The notes: generated by a model from the letters alone, not told the origin. Shown: positions 6,597 through 12,305, counted from the stretch's first letter. The stretch: DNA of 14,078 bases from CAZYPU01 sp964649665 (GCA_964649665.1 CAZYPU010000028.1:1-14078); one strand, 5' to 3'. Translations and numbers: made by a program.

Positions 6597-8252
6597 CTAA
6601 CTCTGAAACACTGCTCCTTCACTTGCGGAACTCACCATTTTCGCGTAACGCGCCAAATACCCTTCCTTAATTTTCGGTTCGGGTTTCTTCCACGATGCTA
6701 ATCTTTCGCCTATCTGGCGCGAGCTCAGACCTATATTGATCGTTCCTTTCGCAATGTTAATAACAATTTCATCACCGTCTTTAACAATGGCGAGTTCTCC
6801 TCCGGCGGCCGCTTCAGGCGAGATGTGCCCGACGCTTATGCCCCGGGTTCCGCCCGAAAACCTTCCGTCTGTAATAAGCGCGGTGTCTTCTCCGAGGCCA
6901 AGTCCGGCGATAGCGGCTGTGGGTCCGAGCATTTCCCTCATGCCCGGTCCGCCGCGCGGGCCCTCATACCTGATAACCACGCAGTCGCCTTTCCTGATCT
7001 TACGCTGCATGATAGCGCCCATTGCTTTTTCCTCTGAATCAAAAACCCTGGCTTTCCCCTTGAAGCGGGCGTTCTTTCTGCTAATAGCCGATTGCTTCAC
7101 AACCGCGCCTCCCGGGGCAAGATTTCCTTTCAGAATAAAAATGCCCCCTTCGGCGTGATATGGATTCTTGACGCTTCTTATCACGTCTTCGTTTGCAATC
7201 TTCGCTTCGGCGGCGATCTGGCTTATTGTCTTGCCGCTTACAGTCTGGAGATTATTGAGAACCTGATTCAACCTCTTCATAACCGCCGGAACCCCTCCGG
7301 CGTATTCGAGGTCTTCCATGAAATAGTCGCCGCCCGGCCTTAAATTTGTAATATGCGGGGTGCTTCTGCTCGCCCTGTCAAAGTCCTCAAGCTTTAAATC
7401 CGCTCCCACCTCATGCGCTATGGCCATAAGATGGAGAACGGTATTCGTGGAGCCGCCGAGCGCCATATCTATTTTTATCGCATTCTCGAAGGCCTTGCCG
7501 GACATAATCGTCCTCGGCAGGATATTTTTCCTCACAAGATTCACCGCCGTTACGCCGGATTCATAGGCGATCCTTTCCTTTTTGGCGGAACCGGCTAAAG
7601 CCGTCCCGCAGCCGGGAAGGCTCATGCCCAGCGCCTCGGTAAGGCAGGCCATGGAATTAGCGGTGTACAGGCCCTGGCAGGCGCCTTGAGCCGGGCAGGC
7701 GCATAGTTCGAGAGCCTCGAGTTCTTCCTTATTGATTTTACCGCTTTTGAATCTTCCGATGGCCTCGAATGTATCGCGGACAAGGCTCCGCCGCCGGAAT
7801 TCATAATTTCCGGAAATCATCGGCCCCGCTGTAACCACAATCGCGGGTATATTAAGCCGCGCGATTGCCATAAGCATGCCGGGGGTAATCTTGTCGCAGT
7901 TGGTAAGACACAGAAGGCCGTCAAGCTGATGGGCCTTGCAGACCACCTCAATCATGTCAGCTATGAGTTCCCTGGAGGCAAGCGAATACTTCATACCTAT
8001 ATGCCCCATGGCGATGCCGTCGCAGATACCGGGTATGCCGAATATGAACGGGACCCCGCCGCCGGCGGCTATTCCGCGTTCCGCAAATCGCTCCAGCCTT
8101 CTCATGCCCACGTGTCCCGGAATCAAATCCGTAAAACTCGAGGCAATGCCTATGAAAGGTTTCGCCATCACCGAAGGCGATATGCCCGTTCCGTATAAGA
8201 GGGCTCTGTTCGGCATCCGCTCCAGGCCCTTTTTCATCCTGTCACTTTTCAT
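6597..8252 (-). CDS. ilvD: Dihydroxy-acid dehydratase
   Basis: IlvD is an iron-sulfur enzyme that dehydrates 2,3-dihydroxyisovalerate (or methylvalerate) to the 2-keto acid. At 551 aa it is full length for the IlvD/Edd family. Visible motifs are DGIAMGH (78-84), LTNCDKITPGM with C119, and CACPAQGACQGLYTANSM with C184, C186 and C192. Others are DMALGGSTNT and the C-terminal TDGRFSGGTRG. Where [2Fe-2S] dehydratases carry TPCN, this protein has IPGHV (45-48), as does the oxygen-labile [4Fe-4S] E. coli enzyme; cluster type is inferred only. The family N-terminus (KKGLERMPNRALL) supports the ATG at 8252. It has AAGGGAG 7 bases upstream, embedded in a palindromic repeat. It is the first gene of the ilv-leu-aroE-pilD operon. 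Confidence 0.95.
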   Translation of the reverse strand: MKSDRMKKGLERMPNRALLYGTGISPSVMAKPFIGIASSFTDLIPGHVGMRRLERFAERGIAAGGGVPFIFGIPGICDGIAMGHIGMKYSLASRELIADMIEVVCKAHQLDGLLCLTNCDKITPGMLMAIARLNIPAIVVTAGPMISGNYEFRRRSLVRDTFEAIGRFKSGKINKEELEALELCACPAQGACQGLYTANSMACLTEALGMSLPGCGTALAGSAKKERIAYESGVTAVNLVRKNILPRTIMSGKAFENAIKIDMALGGSTNTVLHLMAIAHEVGADLKLEDFDRASRSTPHITNLRPGGDYFMEDLEYAGGVPAVMKRLNQVLNNLQTVSGKTISQIAAEAKIANEDVIRSVKNPYHAEGGIFILKGNLAPGGAVVKQSAISRKNARFKGKARVFDSEEKAMGAIMQRKIRKGDCVVIRYEGPRGGPGMREMLGPTAAIAGLGLGEDTALITDGRFSGGTRGISVGHISPEAAAGGELAIVKDGDEIVINIAKGTINIGLSSRQIGERLASWKKPEPKIKEGYLARYAKMVSSASEGAVFQS

Positions 8253-8254
8253 CC

Positions 8255-8310
8255 TTCGACTCCCTTCGATTCCACTCGGTCGCTCAGGATGAACCCTGAG
8301 CGAAGTCGAA
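8255..8310. repeat. Palindromic element, family C, abutting the ilvD start codon
   Basis: Nested inverted repeats occur here: TTCGACT (8255-8261) pairs with AGTCGAA (8304-8310), and CGCTCAGG (8281-8288) pairs with CCTGAGCG (8295-8302) around a short loop. The words TTCGAC and CTCAGG are also those of the tandem insert in dinB. The outer left arm contains the ilvD ribosome-binding site, so folding of the transcript could affect ilvD translation (inference). Confidence 0.75.
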
Positions 8311-8335
8311 TGGGTTTATAGCCACCTCTCACTCC

Positions 8336-8462
8336 GTCATTGCGAGCCCTTGGTTTTCTGTCATCCTGAGCGTCCCGCAGGGACGCGAAGGATCTTAACG
8401 AAAGATTCTTCGTCGCCTTCGGCTCCTCAGAATGACATGGATCAAGGGCGAAGCAATCTCAA
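8336..8462. repeat. Family A palindromic element, half copy 4, interrupted by a family B element
   Basis: The left terminus GTCATTGCGAG, the side arm CCCTTGG...TCAAGGG and the inner arm CGAAGCAATCTCA match copy 2 at 3066. The side arm is split by an 87-base stretch, 8354-8440, that contains a complete family B palindrome. The right half (GAGATTGCTTCG onward) is missing and is replaced by the AT-rich promoter region. It lies in the probable 5' leader of the ilvD operon. Confidence 0.82.
8360..8436. repeat. Palindromic cloverleaf element, family B, copy 1 (nested)
   Basis: Outer arms GTCATCCTGAG/CTCAGAATGAC have one mismatch. The left side hairpin is CGTCCC-gca-GGGACG. The inner stem is CGAAGGATCTT/AAGATTCTTCG with a 4-5 base loop, and the right side hairpin is GCC-ttc-GGC. 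The four-arm plan is the same as in family A, with different stem sequences. Confidence 0.85.
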
Positions 8463-8480
8463 GCTATATAACAATATTTT

Positions 8481-8528
8481 ATACTATATGAGTTATATAG
8501 TATACATTATGGAGGGAACCATTGTCAA
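8481..8528 (-). promoter_or_regulatory. Sigma-70-type promoter with inverted repeat, for the ilvD operon
   Basis: Reading the minus strand, TTGACA (8528-8523) is followed after 18 bases by TATACT (8504-8499). Transcription would begin near 8492, about 240 bases before ilvD. A 9-bp inverted repeat, ATACTATAT (8481-8489) and ATATAGTAT (8495-8503), overlaps the -10 box and the expected start point, where a repressor could bind; no regulator can be named. No T-box or leader-peptide attenuator is evident in the leader, which instead holds repeats of families A, B and C. Confidence 0.72.
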
Positions 8529-8543
8529 CCTTTTCTAACGTGT

Positions 8544-8644
8544 GTCACCCTGAGGCTCCCCTTCACTGCGTTCAGGGTAAACTCCGGAGCCGAAGGATCT
8601 TTACGTTAAGATCCTTCGCTCGCTTTCAGCTCGCTCAGGATGAC
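8544..8644. repeat. Palindromic cloverleaf element, family B, copy 2
   Basis: Outer arms GTCACCCTGAG/CTCAGGATGAC have one mismatch. The inner stem GAAGGATCTT/AAGATCCTTC is perfect with a short loop. The left side arm GGCTCC...GGAGCC holds about 26 extra bases, and the right side arm is imperfect. It lies downstream of the PilZ gene and upstream of the ilv promoter. No separate terminator is visible here, so the palindrome may serve in that role. Confidence 0.82.
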
Positions 8645-8705
8645 AAGGGCGATTTGGAAGGGGGTCAACCTTTTTGAACTTGCAGGAAGTGGCGGATTGG
8701 CGGGC

Positions 8706-9101
8706 TTATCTTACCAGCTTACTAACGTCTTCTTCCAGGCGGCCGGATTTGGTAATGAAGGCTACTCCCACGCCGCAGGTGCCGTCTTCGTTGTCCTCGA
8801 TGCGCACGACTTTGCCAAGGAGCTTGTTATTCTTTATCAGCGCCCGACTGTCTATCTCTTTGCAAACCCGCGCCGTTCTGTAATCGAGATCCAGTATTAC
8901 AAGGCTCGAGAGATCCGGCACGTTTACGGAATCTATGATAAAGAGTATGCCCGAGGCGCTCAGGTTTTCGGAAACCGCCTTTATAAACGAGGATATCGGG
9001 GATTTATCTTTTGGCGAACTCACTATGCTGTAGTGAAGCTCTTTTTTGAAACCGTATCGTAAAAATCCGCGTCTTTCCATTCCCGTATGTTCGTCAACCA
9101 T
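8706..9101 (-). CDS. PilZ-domain protein, probable cyclic-di-GMP effector
   Basis: A 131-aa cytoplasmic protein consisting of little more than one PilZ domain. The N-terminal ERRGFLRYGF contains the RxxxR switch (R11, R15). About 30 residues later, SENLSASGILF supplies the (D/N)xSxxG motif, so both c-di-GMP-contacting elements are intact. No membrane segment or second domain is visible, so its partner is unknown; motility, adhesion and polysaccharide synthesis are common PilZ targets. The ATG follows GGGAGG at a spacing of 5, and an extended -10 promoter lies just upstream. It is the next gene after the RlpA-like gene behind the c-di-GMP riboswitch, which suggests a shared signalling context. 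The family call is strong; the role is inferred. Confidence 0.88.
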   Translation of the reverse strand: MVDEHTGMERRGFLRYGFKKELHYSIVSSPKDKSPISSFIKAVSENLSASGILFIIDSVNVPDLSSLVILDLDYRTARVCKEIDSRALIKNNKLLGKVVRIEDNEDGTCGVGVAFITKSGRLEEDVSKLVR

Positions 9102-9121
9102 CTTTTCCTCCCTGGACGCGT

Positions 9122-9149
9122 ATTATACCATAAAACCCGGATTTGTGAA
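9122..9149 (-). promoter_or_regulatory. Extended -10 promoter for the PilZ gene
   Basis: On the minus strand TTCACA (9149-9144) lies 16 bases from TGGTATAAT, whose TATAAT is a perfect -10 box (9127-9122) with the extended TGn. Transcription starting near 9115 would leave a leader of about 14 bases that includes the ribosome-binding site. Confidence 0.68.
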
Positions 9150-9183
9150 GCAATTTAATCTTTACTGGTAACGTCAAGATAAT

Positions 9184-9218
9184 TGGGCACTTTGCTTCTC
9201 CGTCATTGAAAGTGCCCA
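9184..9218. terminator. Hairpin between the RlpA-like and PilZ genes, possible terminator
   Basis: A perfect 10-bp inverted repeat, TGGGCACTTT and AAAGTGCCCA, encloses a 15-base loop. There is no clean T-run after it on either strand, so it is a weak intrinsic terminator candidate. It could equally be an RNA processing or protein-binding site. It lies 114 bases past the RlpA-like stop codon. Confidence 0.45.
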
Positions 9219-9331
9219 CAATATTTTGCATTATCTCTTTACTTGAGCGCATAAATTTCGGCCGCGCGCAAAATTCGCCGAAAAGACTCCCGCCGTCAGA
9301 TGCCCGACGAATTGACACAAAATATTATACT

Positions 9332-9736
9332 TTACCGCTCTATTTTCTCGATTTTCACAAAGACAAGGCCCTTCCGGGGATTGGCGATTCTGCTAAACGC
9401 GAACCTCGTGAGATCAATTGCCCTGCCGAGCCGCCTCGCGGGCCCACGGTCATTGACTCTCACGATAACGCTTTTTCCGTTCGCAATGTTAACAATTCTC
9501 AAACTCGTATTAAAAGCGTAATCCCATGAAGCGCAGGTGAGATTCCTGGAATTAAAAACTTCGCCGTTTGCGGTATGCCTGTTCAGCTTTTCTCCGCCGC
9601 CGTACCACGAGGCAACGCTATGGTTTACGGCGTTAGTATTAATCGAAAATGCAAACACGCCGAGAGTTAAAAATAGAATATAAAATATTGTCCGTAACCG
9701 AAATCCGCATGATCTGCGCTTAATCTGTGTAATCAT
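9332..9736 (-). CDS. RlpA-like double-psi beta-barrel protein, secreted, without SPOR domain
   Basis: A 134-aa exported protein. The N-terminus is basic (KRR, R13, R15), followed by a hydrophobic segment at 16-33, with possible cleavage after TNA (36). The mature part matches the RlpA double-psi beta-barrel: VASWYGGGEKLNRHTANGE, then VRVNDRGPA (D96, R97) and IDLTRFAF (D108). RlpA proteins are septal or peptidoglycan-associated, and some cleave glycan strands lacking stem peptides. The protein ends directly after the barrel, so there is no SPOR domain. In the segment usually reading TAAH..LPFGT it has TCASWDYAFNT, so the conserved His is absent and activity is uncertain. No ribosome-binding site precedes the ATG, and the first codons resemble a dispersed repeat, so the start is less sure. 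It is the first gene after the c-di-GMP riboswitch. Confidence 0.85.
   Translation of the reverse strand: MITQIKRRSCGFRLRTIFYILFLTLGVFAFSINTNAVNHSVASWYGGGEKLNRHTANGEVFNSRNLTCASWDYAFNTSLRIVNIANGKSVIVRVNDRGPARRLGRAIDLTRFAFSRIANPRKGLVFVKIEKIER
9702..9734. repeat. Possible GATTACACAGATT-type dispersed repeat at the start of the RlpA-like gene
   Basis: On the minus strand the first codons read GATTACACAGATT, then AGCGCAGAT and GCGGATTT. These words resemble a repeat that I recall from uncultivated bacterial genomes. Only one copy is in the window, so this rests on recall and not on comparison. Confidence 0.3.
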
Positions 9737-9790
9737 GATTTTTAAAAGTTTTTATTTAGTGAGCAAAAAAAATTCCCGTCCTCTACTTAA

Positions 9791-9819
9791 AGTATATCCG
9801 AAAAGTCGGGACAAGGCAA
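9791..9819 (-). promoter_or_regulatory. Candidate promoter for the RlpA-like gene
   Basis: On the minus strand TTGCCT (9819-9814), 17 bases, then TATACT (9796-9791). If used, the gene could be transcribed independently of the riboswitch. A run of eight T on the transcript side (9772-9765), preceded by CGGGA that can pair with TCCCG at 9811-9807, lies between this promoter and the ATG. It may be a weak terminator or attenuator, but the stem is only 5 bp. Confidence 0.4.
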
Positions 9820-9850
9820 TGCCCGCATTCTTACTTTTTTCTATCTAACA

Positions 9851-9896
9851 ACTGACAACAATAGTGGAAGTCTAAACCTCCGCTATTGTTGTCAGT
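9851..9896. repeat. Long hairpin downstream of the riboswitch terminator
   Basis: ACTGACAACAATAGTGG and CCGCTATTGTTGTCAGT form a 17-bp stem with one G-T pair and a 12-base loop. On the minus strand it contains AATAGCGGAGG, an 11-mer also present in the hairpin at 10213-10250. No T-run follows, so it is not a typical intrinsic terminator. Confidence 0.7.
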
Positions 9897-9906
9897 AAAA
9901 AGGTAT

Positions 9907-9943
9907 AAAAAAAACCGGAAGTTGGCGCTATCAACTTTTCCGG
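9907..9943 (-). terminator. Intrinsic terminator, probable expression platform of the c-di-GMP riboswitch
   Basis: On the minus strand CCGGAAAAGTTG, a short loop, and CAACTTCCGG pair with a two-base bulge and are followed directly by eight T. It begins about 78 bases after the conserved aptamer core. The AACCC just before it is complementary to GGGTT in the aptamer core. CCTTATCGG (9972-9964) is complementary to CCGATAAGG at the aptamer's 5' end. Alternative folds that couple ligand binding to termination are therefore conceivable (inference). Confidence 0.85.
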
Positions 9944-10014
9944 GTTAAAAAATATAAGTTCCACCGATAAGGCAAGCGGCATATGGCAGACCCTTATTCA
10001 ACTGGTCACTACCA

Positions 10015-10160
10015 CCTATGTCGGCAACCCAGCTACCATCCCGGCCACAATTGCCTGCTCAGCCCTCAATCCATCGTCTCCATCGCGCTGCGGCTTGCCA
10101 TGACCGGCTTAGGCCTGAAGCTTTGCGTCCCACAGTTTCCCGTGGTTTGCCCTTATCGGC
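10015..10160 (-). ncRNA. Cyclic-di-GMP-I riboswitch (GEMM-I)
   Basis: Read on the minus strand, the conserved blocks of the GEMM-I aptamer occur in order. AGGGCAAACC comes first, then a hairpin CCACGG-GAAA-CTGTGG with the GNRA tetraloop. GGGACGCAAAGC and GGCCTAAG follow. After an extended arm come GATGG and TAGCTGGGTTGCCGA. CCTAAG and GATGG are the two sides of an 11-nt-type tetraloop receptor for the GAAA loop. The base context AGGGC matches c-di-GMP-responsive members such as Vc2, but discrimination from the cGAMP-binding variants needs alignment. The arm between the receptor halves is unusually long, about 67 bases including its stem. A near-consensus promoter begins just upstream and an intrinsic terminator follows. 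The first downstream gene is the RlpA-like gene, then a PilZ gene. No gene lies in the 534 bases from 10270 to 9737 that hold this unit. Confidence 0.95.
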
Positions 10161-10168
10161 TACTATAT

Positions 10169-10197
10169 AGTATACCACCAAAACTCGCATTTGTCAA
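10169..10197 (-). promoter_or_regulatory. Consensus sigma-70-type promoter for the riboswitch transcript
   Basis: On the minus strand a perfect TTGACA (10197-10192), 17 bases, then TATACT (10174-10169) preceded by TGG as an extended -10. The transcript would begin near 10162, immediately before the aptamer. TACTATATAGTA (10161-10172) is a perfect 12-bp palindrome over the -10 and start point. It shares the 12-mer GTATACTATATA with the ilvD promoter. Confidence 0.85.
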
Positions 10198-10212
10198 GAC
10201 TAACGCAACATC

Positions 10213-10250
10213 CGTAAAATAGCGGAGTTTTAGCCCTCCGCTATTTTACG
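10213..10250. terminator. Probable bidirectional terminator after hflC
   Basis: CGTAAAATAGCGGAG and CTCCGCTATTTTACG form a perfect 15-bp stem with an 8-base loop. It lies 21 bases past the hflC stop and before the riboswitch promoter. The GC core GCGGAG/CTCCGC is flanked by A and T tracts on both strands. The T tract is short (TATTTTAC), so efficiency is uncertain. Confidence 0.65.
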
Positions 10251-10270
10251 AATAACTCTAACACTAAAAG

Positions 10271-11218
10271 CTATTGTGTCTTTTTCAGGTATTTCAGGTA
10301 TTCGCTGTTCGTCGTCAAAATCAGCGTCGAATCCTTATCCACTGTATTCTTATACGTATCGAGGGTCTTCATAAAGGCGTAAAAATCAGGGTCCCTGTTG
10401 TAGGCATCGGCGTATATGTCTGTCGCCTCGGCGTCGCCTTTCCCCTTTACCTCCTCGGCTACCTTGTAGGCCTCGGAGCGTATCTGTTTGAGTTCTTTAC
10501 CCATCTGGCCCTCAATCTCGGCTTTTTTGCCCTGGCCTTCGGAACGGTATTGTTCGGCCGCGCGTTTTCTCTCGGATATCATCCTGTCAAATACCTTTTT
10601 CTGAACTTCGGAAACGTAGTTTATCCTTTTCACCCGCACGTCAACAAGCTCTATTCCGTATTGCGGCACGATTTTCGACGCCTCCAGCAGTATGCCGCGG
10701 GTGAGGGCGTTCCTTCCGAATTCTATTTTTTCGAGCTCGCCCGTAATCTGATCGATAGATTCATCTTCTTTTGCCGAAGCTTCTTCTATGATCCTATTGG
10801 TGTTCCTTGCGGCTTCAACAAGCTTATGACTTGTTATGAAATCTCTTGTAGCCGAATCAATTATGTCGTCCAGTCTCGCGTGGGCTCCCGTCTCGCTGCT
10901 CACCGACTGTAAAAATTTTAAAGCGTCTACTATTCTCCAACGGGCCGTAGTGTCCACCCAGATGTATCTCTTATCTTTGGTCGGTATCTGGTTCGGATTC
11001 CCGTCCCATTCAAGAATTCTTTTGTCGAAATAATTCGCCTGCTGGATAAACGGCATCTTGAAGTGAAGGCCCGCCTTCGTTATGGGCTTTCCTATGGGTT
11101 CGCCGAACTGCGTTATCACAACCTGCTGCGTTTCGTCTATGGTATACACCACGCCGCTTATGACAAGGAGCGCAATAATGATTACGAACACGGTTATAAG
11201 CGATAAAAACTTTTTCAT
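10271..11218 (-). CDS. hflC: HflC, SPFH/band 7 regulator of the FtsH protease
   Basis: HflC forms with HflK a large membrane-anchored, periplasm-facing complex that surrounds and modulates the AAA protease FtsH. At 315 aa the length is usual. An N-terminal signal-anchor covers about 5-26, followed by the SPFH domain with ETQQVVITQFGEPIG, GLHFKMPFIQ and WVDTTARWRI. VDVRVKRINY and RMISERKRAAEQYRSEGQG mark the start of the long helical region typical of HflC. The ATG follows AAAGGAG at a spacing of 7. The 18 bases around the start (GGAGTCGAAGGATGAAAA) are identical to those of ilvD. hflK lies 79 bases upstream and is surely co-transcribed; a hairpin terminator follows the stop. Confidence 0.94.
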   Translation of the reverse strand: MKKFLSLITVFVIIIALLVISGVVYTIDETQQVVITQFGEPIGKPITKAGLHFKMPFIQQANYFDKRILEWDGNPNQIPTKDKRYIWVDTTARWRIVDALKFLQSVSSETGAHARLDDIIDSATRDFITSHKLVEAARNTNRIIEEASAKEDESIDQITGELEKIEFGRNALTRGILLEASKIVPQYGIELVDVRVKRINYVSEVQKKVFDRMISERKRAAEQYRSEGQGKKAEIEGQMGKELKQIRSEAYKVAEEVKGKGDAEATDIYADAYNRDPDFYAFMKTLDTYKNTVDKDSTLILTTNSEYLKYLKKTQ

Positions 11219-11297
11219 CCTTCGACTCCTTTCGTTTTATTCCGGTTGCCTGATCCGACTGCGCTCACCATTCGTCCCGGGCCGGTCGAGGCGCGGG

Positions 11298-12305
11298 TCA
11301 TTGCTTGGCTCCTTCGCTCAAGTTAAGCAGGGGCAATATTCCACTCTGCTCCGGATCGATTATAAACTTCTTGCCGGCTTTGGGCAGGATCTCGCTCATT
11401 ACCTCCAGGTAAAGCCGTTTTCTCGTAACATCTTTTGCGTTTTTATACGCTTCCCAGGTAACTATGAATTTCGCGGCGTCTCCCTTTGCCATGTTCACCC
11501 TGTTAAGCGCGTAGCCTTCGGATTCCCTTATTGTTTTTTCCGCCTCGCCGCGAGCCTTGGGGATGATCTTATTATATTTCTCCCAGGCCTGGTTCGTAAC
11601 CTTCTCCTTCTCCTGCTTGGCCTCGTTTACCTCGTTGAAAGAAGGCTTGACTTCATCCGGCGGATTCACGTCCTGCAGCTTTACCGTTACAATCTGCACG
11701 CCGCTATCATAAGAGTCCAGGATTTCCTGCAGCTTATCCTGCACCTCCAGGTTTACCTCCACCCTTCTCGTGGTAAGGATTTCATTTACCGTGTTGTCGC
11801 CCACTACCTGCCTCATTACGGCTTCCGAAATATTGCGTATGGTCCTCAATGGGTTTCTTACGTTGAAGAGGAGCTTTACGGGATCCTTTATCTTAAACTG
11901 GACTATCCATTCAACCACAAGCACGTTTAGGTCCCCCGTAAGCATGAGTGACTCGTCAAAGTATTCCCCGGGTGAATACTGGCTTACAATTCCCGCGCGC
12001 GTCGTGCGGAAGCCGAATTCTTCCTTGAAAATGTATTTTACCTTGACCTTGTTTACCTTCTCGACAAAAGGCATCTTAACGTGAAGGCCGGGATTGGTCG
12101 TTCTCGCATATCTTCCGAAACGGCGTATTACGCCTACCTCGTCGGGCCCTACCGAGTAAACGCTCGAAAAAAGCGCCGCTATAAGCGCTATGATCGCTAC
12201 AATAACGGGAATACCTCCTTTGAAACCCTGCAATTTTTTCTGCACGTCTTTCAGAAAATCATCGGGTGTTTTAAAAAGATCTTCCGGTTTTTCAAAGTCA
12301 GCCAT
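11298..12305 (-). CDS. hflK: HflK, SPFH/band 7 regulator of the FtsH protease
   Basis: HflK is the partner of HflC in the FtsH-associated membrane complex. The 335-aa protein has a short polar N-terminus (MADFEKPEDLF), a membrane segment at about 32-51, and the SPFH domain with VGPDEVGVIRRFGRY, NPGLHVKMPF and the HflK-typical EFGFRT. ESLMLTGDLNVL, VMRQVVGDNTVNEILTTRR and VKLQDVNPPDEVKPSFNEV precede the helical stalk. The N-terminal tail is short and lacks the Gly-rich stretch of E. coli HflK. I set the start at the ATG at 12305-12303 because AGGAGG lies 5 bases upstream. A frame-through of the N gap would wrongly fuse it to dinB. Only 19 real bases separate the start from the gap, so the upstream linkage to dinB rests on scaffolding. 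Confidence 0.95.
   Translation of the reverse strand: MADFEKPEDLFKTPDDFLKDVQKKLQGFKGGIPVIVAIIALIAALFSSVYSVGPDEVGVIRRFGRYARTTNPGLHVKMPFVEKVNKVKVKYIFKEEFGFRTTRAGIVSQYSPGEYFDESLMLTGDLNVLVVEWIVQFKIKDPVKLLFNVRNPLRTIRNISEAVMRQVVGDNTVNEILTTRRVEVNLEVQDKLQEILDSYDSGVQIVTVKLQDVNPPDEVKPSFNEVNEAKQEKEKVTNQAWEKYNKIIPKARGEAEKTIRESEGYALNRVNMAKGDAAKFIVTWEAYKNAKDVTRKRLYLEVMSEILPKAGKKFIIDPEQSGILPLLNLSEGAKQ

Noticed and set aside
8253..8500. T-box or leader-peptide attenuator before ilvD
   Set aside because: I see no T-box specifier or TGGC-type motif and no short open frame rich in Ile, Val or Leu codons; the leader is explained by palindromic repeats.
1396..8644. CRISPR array, because repeats recur
   Set aside because: The repeats are palindromic, widely and irregularly spaced by genes, with no spacers and no cas genes.
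9094..9318. A 74-codon open frame on the minus strand between the RlpA-like and PilZ genes, with GTG start
   Set aside because: It runs through the hairpin at 9184-9218 and the extended -10 promoter, overlaps the PilZ start, has no ribosome-binding site and resembles no family I know.
9837..9896. attC-like integron site, since GTTAGAT follows the hairpin on the minus strand
   Set aside because: No matching RYYYAAC core is found on the other side, no cassette gene is present, and the stem lacks the unpaired bases expected of attC.
9983..10222. Plus-strand open frame of 79 codons in the hflC-RlpA spacer
   Set aside because: It is the antisense of the c-di-GMP riboswitch and its promoter, whose conserved blocks explain the sequence.
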